A program made the translations under genes and the position numbers. This document shows positions 1-8,727 of a stretch of DNA of 64,000 bases, one piece after another (the first letter of the stretch is position 1; each line of letters opens with the position of its first letter). A model generated the notes under the pieces. It did not search any database, was not told the origin of the DNA, and worked only from the letters and a program-made list of their open reading frames with translations. This DNA is from Paenibacillus humicola (GTDB lineage Bacteria > Bacillota > Bacilli > Paenibacillales > Paenibacillaceae). Where the stretch lies: assembly GCF_028826105.1 (NCBI RefSeq), contig NZ_JAQGPL010000001.1, positions 2,940,501 to 3,004,500 of the forward strand, given 5' to 3'.

Positions 1-231
1 CGTGTCTATTTGAGCGATAGCAAAAGCCTTGCTTTTTTACATAAATATCAAGAGGAAATAGGCGCAGCGACAGAAGAACTGGAAATTTTCGAAGCGCTTG
101 CCTGTCTGAGGTGGCTGTCGTACGACCGAATCGGCGGAGTGCCCAAACACGCGGATACAATGAAGAAGGTTAGAAAAGTCATCAGGGATAATCGATTTTT
201 AAATGAGAATTTGCTGCTGTATGAGAGCTGA
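1..231 (+). CDS. 3' end of a gene cut by the window edge, product unknown
   Basis: The frame is open from base 1 to the stop at 229-231, so the gene very likely begins upstream of the window; a TTG at 10 is available as a start but has no visible ribosome binding site inside the window. The 76 visible residues are soluble, helical and rich in Glu, Lys and Leu, with a segment FEALACLRWLSYDRIGG that faintly recalls the C-terminal helices of aminoglycoside-phosphotransferase-like kinases. That resemblance is weak and I do not assign a function. Confidence 0.4.
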   Translation, partial: RVYLSDSKSLAFLHKYQEEIGAATEELEIFEALACLRWLSYDRIGGVPKHADTMKKVRKVIRDNRFLNENLLLYES

Positions 232-374
232 AAAACGGAAAGAAGCCCAAGATTGCAGTCGATGAGAAAGTGCCCACGACAAAGATCGATGTCAACAAAA
301 AGGGGGCAGGGGGCATGAAAATGGATTTCGAGGTCGGAATTAAGAATCATTTTGATAACGTTAGAGCCGAATAA
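225..374 (+). other. Short open stretch after the first gene, possible gene remnant
   Basis: A second frame overlaps the end of the first gene and stays open for 49 codons to a TAA at 372-374. It has no start codon until an ATG at 315 and no ribosome binding site. The predicted peptide is Lys-rich (for example KKPKIAVDEKVPTTKIDVNK) and looks protein-like rather than random. It may be the tail of a deleted gene or a frameshifted continuation of the preceding one. No family recognised. Confidence 0.2.
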
Positions 375-407
375 GAGAAAAAAGTGAATGATGAACTTCG
401 AAAATTA

Positions 408-536
408 ATTAATGATGTTAATGGAAAATACATCGTTGACCAGAATATCGATTAATGATGTTAAAGGAAAATACTCCGTTGACCAGAATTTCGATTAATG
501 ATGTTAAAGGATAACACTTCGTTGACCAGAATATCG
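408..536 (+). repeat. Three head-to-tail 43-bp tandem repeats
   Basis: Units lie at 408-450, 451-493 and 494-536 with no spacer. Each begins ATTAATGATGTTAA and ends GTTGACCAGAATATCG (ATTTCG in unit 2). Differences are a handful of substitutions concentrated in the middle of the unit. The unit length of 43 is not a multiple of three and no frame runs through, so the array is non-coding. Each unit contains TTGACC, which resembles a promoter -35 element, but no matching -10 is obvious. Confidence 0.9.
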
Positions 537-689
537 TTTTTACATAAGAGTCATAGGAGGATTCGAAAGGGCTGCCGCGCGGCTTTTACGTATACGGGAG
601 TAGCTCCAATGACTAAAACGTGAAATTGATAAATTAAGATATGTATAAATTTCAACACAACGGTTGAGAAGCAGAGGGGAGCAGATATT

Positions 690-1202
690 TTGAACGATTT
701 TTCGGCGATTATCGAGCAATACTTGCAGCATCTGGACCGTTATTCGATCGAGCAGCTGCGATTTAAATGCAAAGAAGACGTATGGTCGATCGGGCAAATG
801 TATATCCACGTCATCGAAGTGGCGAAAGAGTACATCGGACATATTGAAACCTGCTCCAAGGCATCACGAGATGAGCCTGAAGGCAAGACGGAAGATGGAA
901 CGAAAGCGCTCGCCGAAAAAGAGTGGCCCAATATTCGTGTGAAACTTGAGGAATCGCCCAACGCGACCAAAAACCCCGAGAGCATGGATGAAATTATTGC
1001 TGGTCTGGAGCAAGTGCTAGAGAAGTTAGCACTGTGGGAGAGATTCGCAGACGAGGCGAATCCGGCGTGCAAGGTGCGGCATGGCTGGTTTGGCTGGCTC
1101 AACGCGCGTGAATGGTTTGAGATGGTTGGTATGCACAGCAGGCACCATTTGCGCCAGAAGGCGAGGCTGGACGAGAAATTGGCGGCGGCAGGCATAGGAT
1201 AG
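690..1202 (+). CDS. DinB-like four-helix protein
   Basis: A 170-residue soluble protein with the layout of the DinB/YfiT-like superfamily: a helical bundle whose first helix pair carries WSIGQMYIHVIEV (compare the usual WS..Q...H motif) and whose last helix carries MHSRHH, giving candidate metal ligands near residues 40, 148 and 151-152. Members are often putative metal-dependent thiol S-transferases or stress-induced proteins of unknown reaction. The TTG start at 690 is chosen because AGGGGAG sits about 8 nt upstream. It stands alone; the next gene is about 300 bp away. The family call is reasonably safe, the reaction is not. Confidence 0.75.
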   Translation: MNDFSAIIEQYLQHLDRYSIEQLRFKCKEDVWSIGQMYIHVIEVAKEYIGHIETCSKASRDEPEGKTEDGTKALAEKEWPNIRVKLEESPNATKNPESMDEIIAGLEQVLEKLALWERFADEANPACKVRHGWFGWLNAREWFEMVGMHSRHHLRQKARLDEKLAAAGIG

Positions 1203-1498
1203 ATTTTATAACTTAAAGCGGGTCGGCAGCTAACGTTCATGTGTACGGAAAGACAGGAGATCACGCCATGGAGCATGATCTCCTTTTTCAGTTCGTTTAG
1301 TTCAAATCGCAAACCTGGCCTATGAAAAGATTTTCATAATGACTTGCAGCGCTTCGTTAAACGATGCAGCGAACCTTGATATTGTTCGATCTGCTTCTGG
1401 AGCCGTTGGCACGTCCATTTTTTTGCTCATATCACGACGGACAATCCTATACATATAAGATATCTGGAAAAGAAAGCCATGAGCGGGGAGGGATCGAA

Positions 1499-2692
1499 GT
1501 GGAGTGGGAAGGGTTGCTGCTGCCCCTGTTTTGGCTGCTGCTGCTTGTGTTTGTCGTCCAGACGGCTCTCGCGAAAATCAGATGGATTCAAATTCCGTCC
1601 ATTATTGCGTACGTCATGCTCGGTATGCTGCTGGAAAATAGCGGGCTGCTCCATTTGCAAGGTGTAGCCTGGCTGCACGGCTTGAGTCAGCTCGGACTGT
1701 TCTATCTGATGTTCCTATCCGGGCTCGAGATCGATCTGGAGCTGCTGCGGATCAGGAGAGGCGGACCCAGACTGCGGGAGCATCCGGTCGTCCTCGGCCT
1801 GCTGGCTTTCACCTTGAGCGTGGGCATCGCTTACTTGCTCGGCCTGCGCATGCAGCAGATCGATCCGACGGTCCACGCCTGGATGATCATGCTCATTTTG
1901 TCGACCACGTCTCTGGGCATCGTCATGCCTGTTTTGCGCGAGTATGGCTTGATACGCAGCCGTTACGGCCAGACGCTGCTGACGGCCGCTTTTATCGCCG
2001 ATTTGCTGACGATGCTGCTGCTGTCGATCGTCTCGGGGCTTCACGAGTCCGGCTTCACCTGGCGGCAGGCCTCCGTCGGCCTATTGCTTCCACTGCTCGT
2101 TATTTGCTACCAGGCGATCCTTCATTTCCGGCACACGGAAGTTTGGCGAAGGCAGGGAGCGGCCGGCTCGCCTTTCAAGCTGCAGGCGGTGTTCGCCGTT
2201 CTGGGCTTGTACGGCATCGCCACCGATCTGACCGGCGCGGAGCCGATCCTAGGCGGCTTCCTGGCTGGACTTCTGCTGGCCAGCTTCCGCCTCCGCGAAC
2301 ATCATCCGATCAGACAACAACTGGAAGGCTTCGGCTACGCGTTTATTATCCCTATTTTTTTTCTGATGGTCGGGGGGCAATTCGATGTGCGCGCTTTTCT
2401 AGCCTCTCCGCAGACGTTATTATGGGTGCCGATGCTTGTCGGAACTGCGTATGTGGTGAAGGTGCTGCCGATGATGGTGATGATCCGCAAACTGGGGCTT
2501 AGAAAAGCGCTCGCAGGCGGATTTCTGCTCTCCTCGAGAATGACGCTGGTCGTCGTAGCGGCCACGATCGGCATCCGGATGGGCGTCATACCGGCCAAAC
2601 TGGAGGATGCACTGATCGTAATGGCCATGATTACTTCGATTTTGTCGCCGCTTATTTTTACAATCGGTCACCGTGCCAAACCTGCCCGCTAA
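1499..2692 (+). CDS. Monovalent cation:proton antiporter (CPA2/KefB-like membrane domain)
   Basis: A 397-residue integral membrane protein with about ten to twelve hydrophobic segments and no cytoplasmic TrkA/RCK domain. Typical CPA2 features are visible: IPSIIAYVMLGMLL in the first helices, GLFYLMFLSGLEIDL near residue 75 (the FLAGLEID-type motif), and a gating helix region with EPILGGFLAGLLLA. It would exchange Na+ or K+ for protons across the cytoplasmic membrane. The GTG at 1499 is preferred over the upstream start at 1364 because GCGGGGAGGG lies 7 nt before it and the extra 45 residues are polar and unlike the family. It is monocistronic and followed by a terminator-like hairpin. Confidence 0.85.
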   Translation: MEWEGLLLPLFWLLLLVFVVQTALAKIRWIQIPSIIAYVMLGMLLENSGLLHLQGVAWLHGLSQLGLFYLMFLSGLEIDLELLRIRRGGPRLREHPVVLGLLAFTLSVGIAYLLGLRMQQIDPTVHAWMIMLILSTTSLGIVMPVLREYGLIRSRYGQTLLTAAFIADLLTMLLLSIVSGLHESGFTWRQASVGLLLPLLVICYQAILHFRHTEVWRRQGAAGSPFKLQAVFAVLGLYGIATDLTGAEPILGGFLAGLLLASFRLREHHPIRQQLEGFGYAFIIPIFFLMVGGQFDVRAFLASPQTLLWVPMLVGTAYVVKVLPMMVMIRKLGLRKALAGGFLLSSRMTLVVVAATIGIRMGVIPAKLEDALIVMAMITSILSPLIFTIGHRAKPAR

Positions 2693-2723
2693 AGAAAGCT
2701 CCGGAAATCCGGCACGAGCGAAT

Positions 2724-2762
2724 AACCCGTCCCATAACCAGGGCCGGGTTTCTTCTGTTTTG
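2724..2762 (+). terminator. Rho-independent terminator after the antiporter gene
   Basis: AACCCGTCCC (2724-2733) pairs with GGGCCGGGTT (2741-2750) with one mismatch across a 7-nt loop and is followed by a T-rich tract TCTTCTGTTTT. It lies 32 bp after the antiporter stop codon. Confidence 0.7.
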
Positions 2763-3808
2763 AAAATGCATTCGACGAGATAAGGAACAGGAGTACGAGC
2801 TCCTAATCGATTCCGACGTAAAATCCCAATACTATTAGGGGGGGAGCATAAATGTATTGCAATGGGAACGTACATTCGGTATTATTGAATACAAAATGAG
2901 GAAAAAAGGTAAAATCGAATCCTCATTTTCTAATGTCTCAGCCTTTTCTCGACAAACCACCCCTTACATACAGCCAGGTAAACAACCGGACAACAGCACT
3001 TAACTTAATGATTGCTATGGTAAGAGAGATTCATTATCATACCGGTCAAATCGTTTATATTGCAAAAATAAGGAAAGGAACACTTGTGTGGGATTAAGAT
3101 AAAAGAGGGCCTGTTCTGCTTTGTTTACGAGGGGAAGAAACATTTGATGAATCTTCAAAAGATGGGCAATATTTTGATGGGTAATATTGTTTAATGCTGT
3201 CGAAAAATAGAAAATTGGCACCGATTTTAGGATACCACGAACACGATATGATCTACTCGCAAGTCTTCGTTTTTAGCGAATGGAAAGGTGACTATTACAA
3301 GCTAGGTCGGCAATTCGGGGTTTAAAAAAGTTATACTACATGGTGTAAATATTTAGTTCGAAGGTTTTAATTCATCCTAACCGGCAGGACTCGAAATAAT
3401 AGTCAATATTTATCTTGTTGCCTCATTTAATCCATGCTAAGGTCTTGGCATAGGAAAACTAAATTGATGATATCAAGAAAAAATGGAGGTAATATACATG
3501 AGTGGTATATAGTTTCCTGCCCGTCTCGATCCCTCGATAATGCCGGATTCACTGCCGGATCTCAGTTTGTTTTCTTGCTGCCCTATACTACATGACGGCT
3601 ACCTTGATCAGTCATTTGGCTTCATACGATCCGAGGCACTGTCTATCTCTCTCTCTAACTTCACACTCCCCCAAAACGTATGAGCCGTTTTCGAGATTTT
3701 GTAAACCGTTGCATTGATTTTCCGCCATTCGCCGAAACGATTCAGCAACCGTCCCGCCGCCAAATCGTTCTCCCTAATTTTTCTAAATGTTTTCCAAAGA
3801 TTGCCCAA
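2763..3808. other. AT-rich intergenic stretch with no convincing gene
   Basis: About 1 kb without a supported gene. It contains a perfect 9-bp dyad, AAAATGAGG (2893-2901) and CCTCATTTT (2921-2929), with a 19-nt loop; a small dyad GTATT/AATAC at 2879-2892; a 43-codon reading frame at 3194-3325 (listed separately); and a good ribosome binding site GGAGGT (3485-3490) followed by ATG at 3498 that stops after four codons. The last looks like the start of a gene whose body has been lost. The stretch separates the antiporter from the biosynthetic cluster and may be an old insertion or deletion border. Confidence 0.5.
3194..3325 (+). CDS. Possible 43-residue small protein or gene relic
   Basis: ATG at 3194 to TAA at 3323-3325. 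The peptide is protein-like, with aromatic-rich ILGYHEHDMIYSQVFVFSEW followed by KGDYYKLGRQFGV. There is no good ribosome binding site, and the frame is closed just upstream, so it may be the end of a lost gene. No family recognised. Confidence 0.2.
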   Translation: MLSKNRKLAPILGYHEHDMIYSQVFVFSEWKGDYYKLGRQFGV

Positions 3809-3860
3809 GAACCCCCTTTTTGGGTTCCAAATGTTATAGAATCTGGTTAAAAAAAGGGGG
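3809..3860 (+). promoter_or_regulatory. Mutually exclusive hairpins just upstream of the biosynthetic cluster
   Basis: GAACCC (3809-3814) can pair with GGGTTC (3822-3827). The overlapping CCCCCTTTTT (3812-3821) can instead pair perfectly with AAAAAGGGGG (3851-3860). The two structures cannot form together. The second arm ends about 14 nt before the GGAGGTG ribosome binding site of the first cluster gene. This could be a leader/attenuator, a protein operator, or chance. No clear sigma-A promoter was found around it. Confidence 0.4.
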
Positions 3861-3885
3861 CAAATGATTTCTGGGAGGTGTGCCT

Positions 3886-5145
3886 TTGATTGCGTTTCTG
3901 TTTCCCGGTCAAGGTTCGCAATACGTCGGGATGGGCAAAAGTCTGGTCGAGAATTTCCACGCAGCCAGAAGAACGTTCGAAGAAGCGGATGACGTCCTGA
4001 ACATGAATTTATCGGCTTTATGTTTTGAAGGCGAGCAAGCCCAATTAACGAGGACGGAATATGCACAGCCTGCCATACTGACGGCCAGCGTAGCCGCATA
4101 CCGCGTTTATATGGACGAAATCGGACTTCAACCGTTCGTTGCCGCAGGGCATAGCTTAGGCGAGTTCTCCGCCTTAACCTGCAGCGGAGCGATTTCGTTC
4201 GCGGATGCTTTGCGCATCGTGCGTAAGCGGGGCCTATTGATGCAGGAAGCCGTTCCGAACGGACTTGGTGCCATGACGGCGATTGGTCATGGGGACCAAA
4301 GGCGAGCCGAACAGTTGTGCGCAGAAATCTCGACCACCTTGAATCCGGTTTTAATCGGATGTTACAATGCGCCGGAGCAATTCGTGCTTTCAGGTCATCA
4401 AGAGGCGGTAGACAAGGTGGCTGAACGTTTAGGCGCCGAGGGAGGGACAGTCACAATTACTCCCTTGAAGGTGAGTTCGTCGTTTCATAGCCCGATGATG
4501 GAGCCGGCCGCCGAGCGGTTTAAAGAGGTCCTTTCCCGGTATTCCTTGGGCACGGGAGACTACCCGGTGCTATCCAACGTAACCGCGCTTCCGCATGAAA
4601 CGGAGCGATTGCCGGAGCTTCTGGCACGGCAAATCATTTCACCCGTTCGCTGGCAGGATTCCATGGATTATTTGCGCTGTCATCAGGTGAAGTTCGCCAT
4701 TGAGCTCGGGCCGAAGCAAGTACTCCAGAGCTTAATGAAGAAAAACGCGCCAACAGTCATTACCACGTCTTTAGGTGAAGTGGAAGATATTCGAAAGGTG
4801 AAGGAAGTGTTTAATCGGGAAGACGCCGAGCCTTCTTTTATCGGAAAGTGCCTGGCGATCGCCGTCGCAACCAAAAATCGCAATTGGGATCGCGAAGCTT
4901 ATGCAAACGGTGTCATTGAACCCTATCAGAAGGTGAAACGAATGTCTTTGCAGCTGGATCAGAATAAACAGCAGCCGACCCGGGAGCAGCTGATTGAAGC
5001 ACTGTCGATGCTTCGTTCCGTATTCGAAACGAAGCAAGTGCCGGAGAATGAGCAGCAAAAACGGCTGAAGCCGCTGCTCCGCATGCGGGCCGCAAAGGAA
5101 TTCACGCTTTCGGAACGGGGGGATTTTTTATGGCCAAGCTGCTGA
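3886..5145 (+). CDS. Discrete malonyl-CoA:ACP acyltransferase with C-terminal extension (trans-acting AT)
   Basis: A 419-residue FabD/acyltransferase protein that would load malonyl units from CoA onto a carrier protein. The N-terminal FPGQGSQYVGMG, the nucleophile elbow GHSLGE (Ser90), the carboxylate-binding Arg region IVRKRG and the catalytic His in SSFHSPM (His201) are all present, so it should be active and malonyl-type. After about residue 290 it carries a roughly 100-residue charged extension not found in housekeeping FabD. TTG at 3886 is preferred to GTG at 3880 because GGAGGTG ends at 3880. The gene overlaps the next one, an AT-less ketosynthase protein, by 16 bp, which indicates that this enzyme serves that module in trans. 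Confidence 0.88.
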   Translation: MIAFLFPGQGSQYVGMGKSLVENFHAARRTFEEADDVLNMNLSALCFEGEQAQLTRTEYAQPAILTASVAAYRVYMDEIGLQPFVAAGHSLGEFSALTCSGAISFADALRIVRKRGLLMQEAVPNGLGAMTAIGHGDQRRAEQLCAEISTTLNPVLIGCYNAPEQFVLSGHQEAVDKVAERLGAEGGTVTITPLKVSSSFHSPMMEPAAERFKEVLSRYSLGTGDYPVLSNVTALPHETERLPELLARQIISPVRWQDSMDYLRCHQVKFAIELGPKQVLQSLMKKNAPTVITTSLGEVEDIRKVKEVFNREDAEPSFIGKCLAIAVATKNRNWDREAYANGVIEPYQKVKRMSLQLDQNKQQPTREQLIEALSMLRSVFETKQVPENEQQKRLKPLLRMRAAKEFTLSERGDFLWPSC

Positions 5146-8100
5146 AATTCGATAAACGCTCAACCGCAACGGAAACGTCTGCGATTACCGTTCACGAGGA
5201 ATCGATGAAGGAGATCGCGATCATCGGCATGGCCATGTATTACCCCAAGGCGGAGAATCAGCATGAGTTTTGGAGTCATTTGGTTCATGAGATCGATTGT
5301 TCGGGTGCGTTTCCGGAAGCGCGACGGGAACAGATCGAAGCCTATTTGCGCTTTAAACACGCGTTGAACGATAAGATCAGCTATTTTCGAGGGTCGTATC
5401 TCGATACGATCGATGAGTTCGATTATTCGTTTTTCGGGATCACGCCCAAAGAAGCCGAGCTGATGGATCCGCACCAGCGTTTGTTTCTGCAGACGGCTTG
5501 GAAAGCCATCGAAGATGCCGGGTATGGCGGCAGCAAGCTGGTCGGATCCAAAACAGGCGTGATTGCGAGCAGCGAAGGCACCAAACCGTTGAGCTACCAA
5601 ACGATCGTCCAAGACGTCGAGCCGGAGTCGACCTACCTTTCCTATCCGGGTAATTCAGGGCCGATGACAGCCAGCCGCATTTCGTATTTATTGGATCTGC
5701 ACGGGCCCTCAATGATGATCGACACGTCATGTTCTTCTTCGCTCAGCGCAATCAATGTCGCGATTCACATGCTGCGCAGCGGTCAGCTGGAGCAGGCGAT
5801 TGTGGGGGCGGTTAAAATCAATATGCTCCCGATCGATATCGGAGACCGGGTGGGCATGGAATCGGCGGACGGCCGCACACGTACCTTCGCGGACGGCTCG
5901 GACGGAACTTCGGTAGGTGAAGGCGCTGCGGCCCTCATCCTGAAGCCGCTGAGCAAAGCGGTCCGGGACCGAGATCATATTTATGCGGTAATAAAAGGCT
6001 GCGCAGTGAATAATGACGGACGAGCGGTCAGCATCACGGCCCCCAACCCGGTTTCGCAGGAAGCCGTTATCGTGGAAGCGTGGAAGGATGCCGGGATCCA
6101 TCCCGAGCAGCTCTCTTATATCGAGGCGCACGGAACGGCTACCCCGCTTGGCGACCCGATCGAAATATCGGGCCTTACAAATGCGTTTCGGCGTTACACC
6201 GACAAGAAACAATTTTGTGCCATCGGATCCGTGAAATCCAATTACGCCCACACGTATTGTTTGGCCGGTATTACGGGGATCATTAAAGCGGCGTTAAGTT
6301 TGCAAAATCGGCAAATTCCCGCCAGCCTGCACTTCCATAAACCGAATAACAGTATTCCGTTCGAAGAATCGCCTCTCTATATCAACGATCAATTAACGGA
6401 CTGGGAGACGGACGGCTCGCCACGTCTTTGCGGCGTCAGTTCATTCGGGATGAGCGGCACCAACTGCCATGTCGTGCTGGAAGAGGCTCCGCCAAGGAAA
6501 CGGGAAGAAGTCGAACGGAACGGGCCGCATTTGTTTACGCTTTCGACCAAAACGGAAACGGCTTTGCGCCGGCTGATCGAGAGCTTCATACGCGATCTTT
6601 CGGATAAGCAGAATGAACGGACGAGCCTCCGGGATATCTGTTATACGGCAAGTACGGGGAGATCGCATTATCCGTATCGCATGGCGATTCTCGCAAGCGA
6701 TTTGCAGGACCTGCAGCGTAAATTACTGCATGTAGCCCGGAACGGCTGGGAAGAAACGGAACCGGAGGTTTATTATCGGCATGCGGAATCGACCTACCTT
6801 AGCGAGGAAGCGGACGAATATGTCGACCGCGCGATCAAGAACGATTCGGATCAAGAGCGCTTGCTTGGCAGGATCGCGGACTTCTATGTAAGTGGCGCCG
6901 ATATTCATTGGGACAAACTTTACGGCAGGGTCCCCGCCTATAAAGTGTCGCTTCCAACGTATCCGTTCGAGCGCGTTCCGTGCTGGGTTGAGATTCCCGA
7001 AGCATCGGCAGTCCATACAGCGAGTCCGGAGCTCATTAAAGCGCTTTCGGAGGTTGCCGCTTACTTGGAAGAACAAGCAAATTTGGACGTATTCGATGAA
7101 GCGGCGAAGAGAAGAGCGGGCCACTGGCTCCGCTCACTGAAAAGTCTGATGCCGAATTCAACTGCCATACCTTCGCGAGCCGTCGAACTGACAGGCAGAG
7201 AAGATGGCGGCTATAGGTTGAAAGAGCGGGAGATCGCGGTTGTTTGGCAAAAGATATTGGGTTTGAAAGTGGTCGATATTCATAAAGATTTCTTTGATCT
7301 GGGGGGAGACTCATATACTGCGGTCCAATTCGTGTCGAAGCTCCATGAGAAATACAACGTGGCGCTCCATGATTTATTCACTTATCGGACCATCTGCCGG
7401 CTTGCCGAACATATACAGGAGCAATCGGATCCGCTCGAAGCGAAGCTGGAGCAATTCAAGCGAAGCTTACAGTCGCCGGCCGCAATATCCGATGAGTTAC
7501 AGCGATTTATTGAAGTAGAAAAGCACAACTATGAGGCGAAGAACGAACGATTGGCCCGAGTCGATCTTTCCCGGGTGAAAGATTATTCGAATCTCTTATT
7601 GACGGGTGCAACCGGGTATTTGGGAATTCACCTGCTGTACGATTTGCTGAACATGTCGAGGAGTCATCTTCATGTCGTTGTCAGAGGAAGATCGCAAGCG
7701 GAGGCCGAAGCGAGGCTGGCGGATAAATGGGCTTATTATTTCGGTTTTCCTTCCTTCGACCGTAATCGTGTTACTGTCGTGAACGGCGATCTGACCCGTG
7801 ACGAGTTCGGCTTGCGGCGCGAGAGCTATGATTCGCTCGCTCAAACCGTAGATGGCATCATTCATTCGGCGGCCAACGTGAAGCATTTCGGCAATTACGC
7901 CGAATTCGAAGCTTTGAACGTGGAGGGCACGGAGCGCATAATCCGATTCGCCCATGATCAAAGGCCGAAAGATATTCACTTTATTTCGACCACGGCCGTA
8001 ACCAAAGGAAAGGTAAAGGATCGCCCCTGCGTCGTGTTCACGGAATACGATCATGATATCGGCCAACAGATCGGCCATCCTTACGGCGAAAGTAAATTCG

Positions 8101-8696
8101 AAGCGGAAAAAAGGATCGTGAACGCAAGGAACCAAGGATTAAACTGCAATATTTACAGAATCGGAAATATTATGTGCCATTCCGAAACGGGCAAATTTCA
8201 AGAAAACATCGAAGATAACGGATTGTATACGATATTCCGGTCGATGATCAAAATGAATCTGTTTCCGGACCGCAGGGATGGCGAAATTGATTTCAGCTTC
8301 GTGGACTATATCAGCCGAAGTATTTGTTTGCTCTTTAACCGAGCGGATTTAACCAATGAAACCTATCATCTGATGAACCGGGATAAAACCAGCTACCGTG
8401 AACTCGGCGAAGCGGCAATCGCCTCCGGCCTCCCCGTAAAGGTGACACCGTTGGATTCATTTATCGACTTTATAAGTGCACACTATTCCGACGAGCATGT
8501 CGGCCCTCATATTCAACATCTGCTGCTTCATTTGGGCTACTTCGAAGAGCTGGCCGATGAGGATCGTACGTACGCGGTCATGCTTTCAAGTAAAACGGAC
8601 TGGTTACTGAAGCAATTCGGACTGGTTTGGAAAAAACCGAACGAAGCGCAATTGAAAAAAGTACTGGATCACTGCGCAGAAGTTCAATTCATCTGA
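5130..8696 (+). CDS. AT-less polyketide synthase: KS - ACP - thioester reductase
   Basis: A 1188-residue modular protein. Residues about 26-450 are a ketosynthase with DTSCSSS (Cys201), EAHGTA (His334) and SNYAHT (His374), a full Cys-His-His triad. Residues 460-640 form the post-KS linker, ending in VSLPTYPFER, but no AT domain follows, so the discrete AT upstream must supply malonate. An acyl carrier domain has LGGDSYTA (Ser728). Residues about 820-1188 are a Lys2/MxaA-type reductase with TGATGYLG (Gly826 onward) and the SDR pair YGESK (Tyr985, Lys989), which would release the thioester as an aldehyde or alcohol using NAD(P)H. There is no KR, DH or TE. Although encoded first, the domain order implies it acts last, after the NRPS. 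Confidence 0.9.
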   Translation: MAKLLKFDKRSTATETSAITVHEESMKEIAIIGMAMYYPKAENQHEFWSHLVHEIDCSGAFPEARREQIEAYLRFKHALNDKISYFRGSYLDTIDEFDYSFFGITPKEAELMDPHQRLFLQTAWKAIEDAGYGGSKLVGSKTGVIASSEGTKPLSYQTIVQDVEPESTYLSYPGNSGPMTASRISYLLDLHGPSMMIDTSCSSSLSAINVAIHMLRSGQLEQAIVGAVKINMLPIDIGDRVGMESADGRTRTFADGSDGTSVGEGAAALILKPLSKAVRDRDHIYAVIKGCAVNNDGRAVSITAPNPVSQEAVIVEAWKDAGIHPEQLSYIEAHGTATPLGDPIEISGLTNAFRRYTDKKQFCAIGSVKSNYAHTYCLAGITGIIKAALSLQNRQIPASLHFHKPNNSIPFEESPLYINDQLTDWETDGSPRLCGVSSFGMSGTNCHVVLEEAPPRKREEVERNGPHLFTLSTKTETALRRLIESFIRDLSDKQNERTSLRDICYTASTGRSHYPYRMAILASDLQDLQRKLLHVARNGWEETEPEVYYRHAESTYLSEEADEYVDRAIKNDSDQERLLGRIADFYVSGADIHWDKLYGRVPAYKVSLPTYPFERVPCWVEIPEASAVHTASPELIKALSEVAAYLEEQANLDVFDEAAKRRAGHWLRSLKSLMPNSTAIPSRAVELTGREDGGYRLKEREIAVVWQKILGLKVVDIHKDFFDLGGDSYTAVQFVSKLHEKYNVALHDLFTYRTICRLAEHIQEQSDPLEAKLEQFKRSLQSPAAISDELQRFIEVEKHNYEAKNERLARVDLSRVKDYSNLLLTGATGYLGIHLLYDLLNMSRSHLHVVVRGRSQAEAEARLADKWAYYFGFPSFDRNRVTVVNGDLTRDEFGLRRESYDSLAQTVDGIIHSAANVKHFGNYAEFEALNVEGTERIIRFAHDQRPKDIHFISTTAVTKGKVKDRPCVVFTEYDHDIGQQIGHPYGESKFEAEKRIVNARNQGLNCNIYRIGNIMCHSETGKFQENIEDNGLYTIFRSMIKMNLFPDRRDGEIDFSFVDYISRSICLLFNRADLTNETYHLMNRDKTSYRELGEAAIASGLPVKVTPLDSFIDFISAHYSDEHVGPHIQHLLLHLGYFEELADEDRTYAVMLSSKTDWLLKQFGLVWKKPNEAQLKKVLDHCAEVQFI

Positions 8697-8727
8697 CAGC
8701 GCAGCACGGGAGGAGAATCGAAACGAT

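Noticed and set aside
408..536. Tandem repeats as a CRISPR array
   Set aside because: The units are directly contiguous, with no unique spacers, and no cas genes are present.
3015..3221. 68-codon minus-strand frame in the gap before the cluster
   Set aside because: No ribosome binding site, low-complexity Leu/Phe-rich peptide, and no family resemblance.
3485..3512. GGAGGT plus ATG followed by a four-codon frame as a leader peptide
   Set aside because: No attenuator structure or gene follows within 350 bp, and the next gene has its own ribosome binding site; a gene relic is more likely.
3608..4099. 163-codon reading frame on the minus strand
   Set aside because: It overlaps the well-supported acyltransferase start, has no ribosome binding site of note and its peptide resembles no family; it is the shadow of the plus-strand gene plus the leader.
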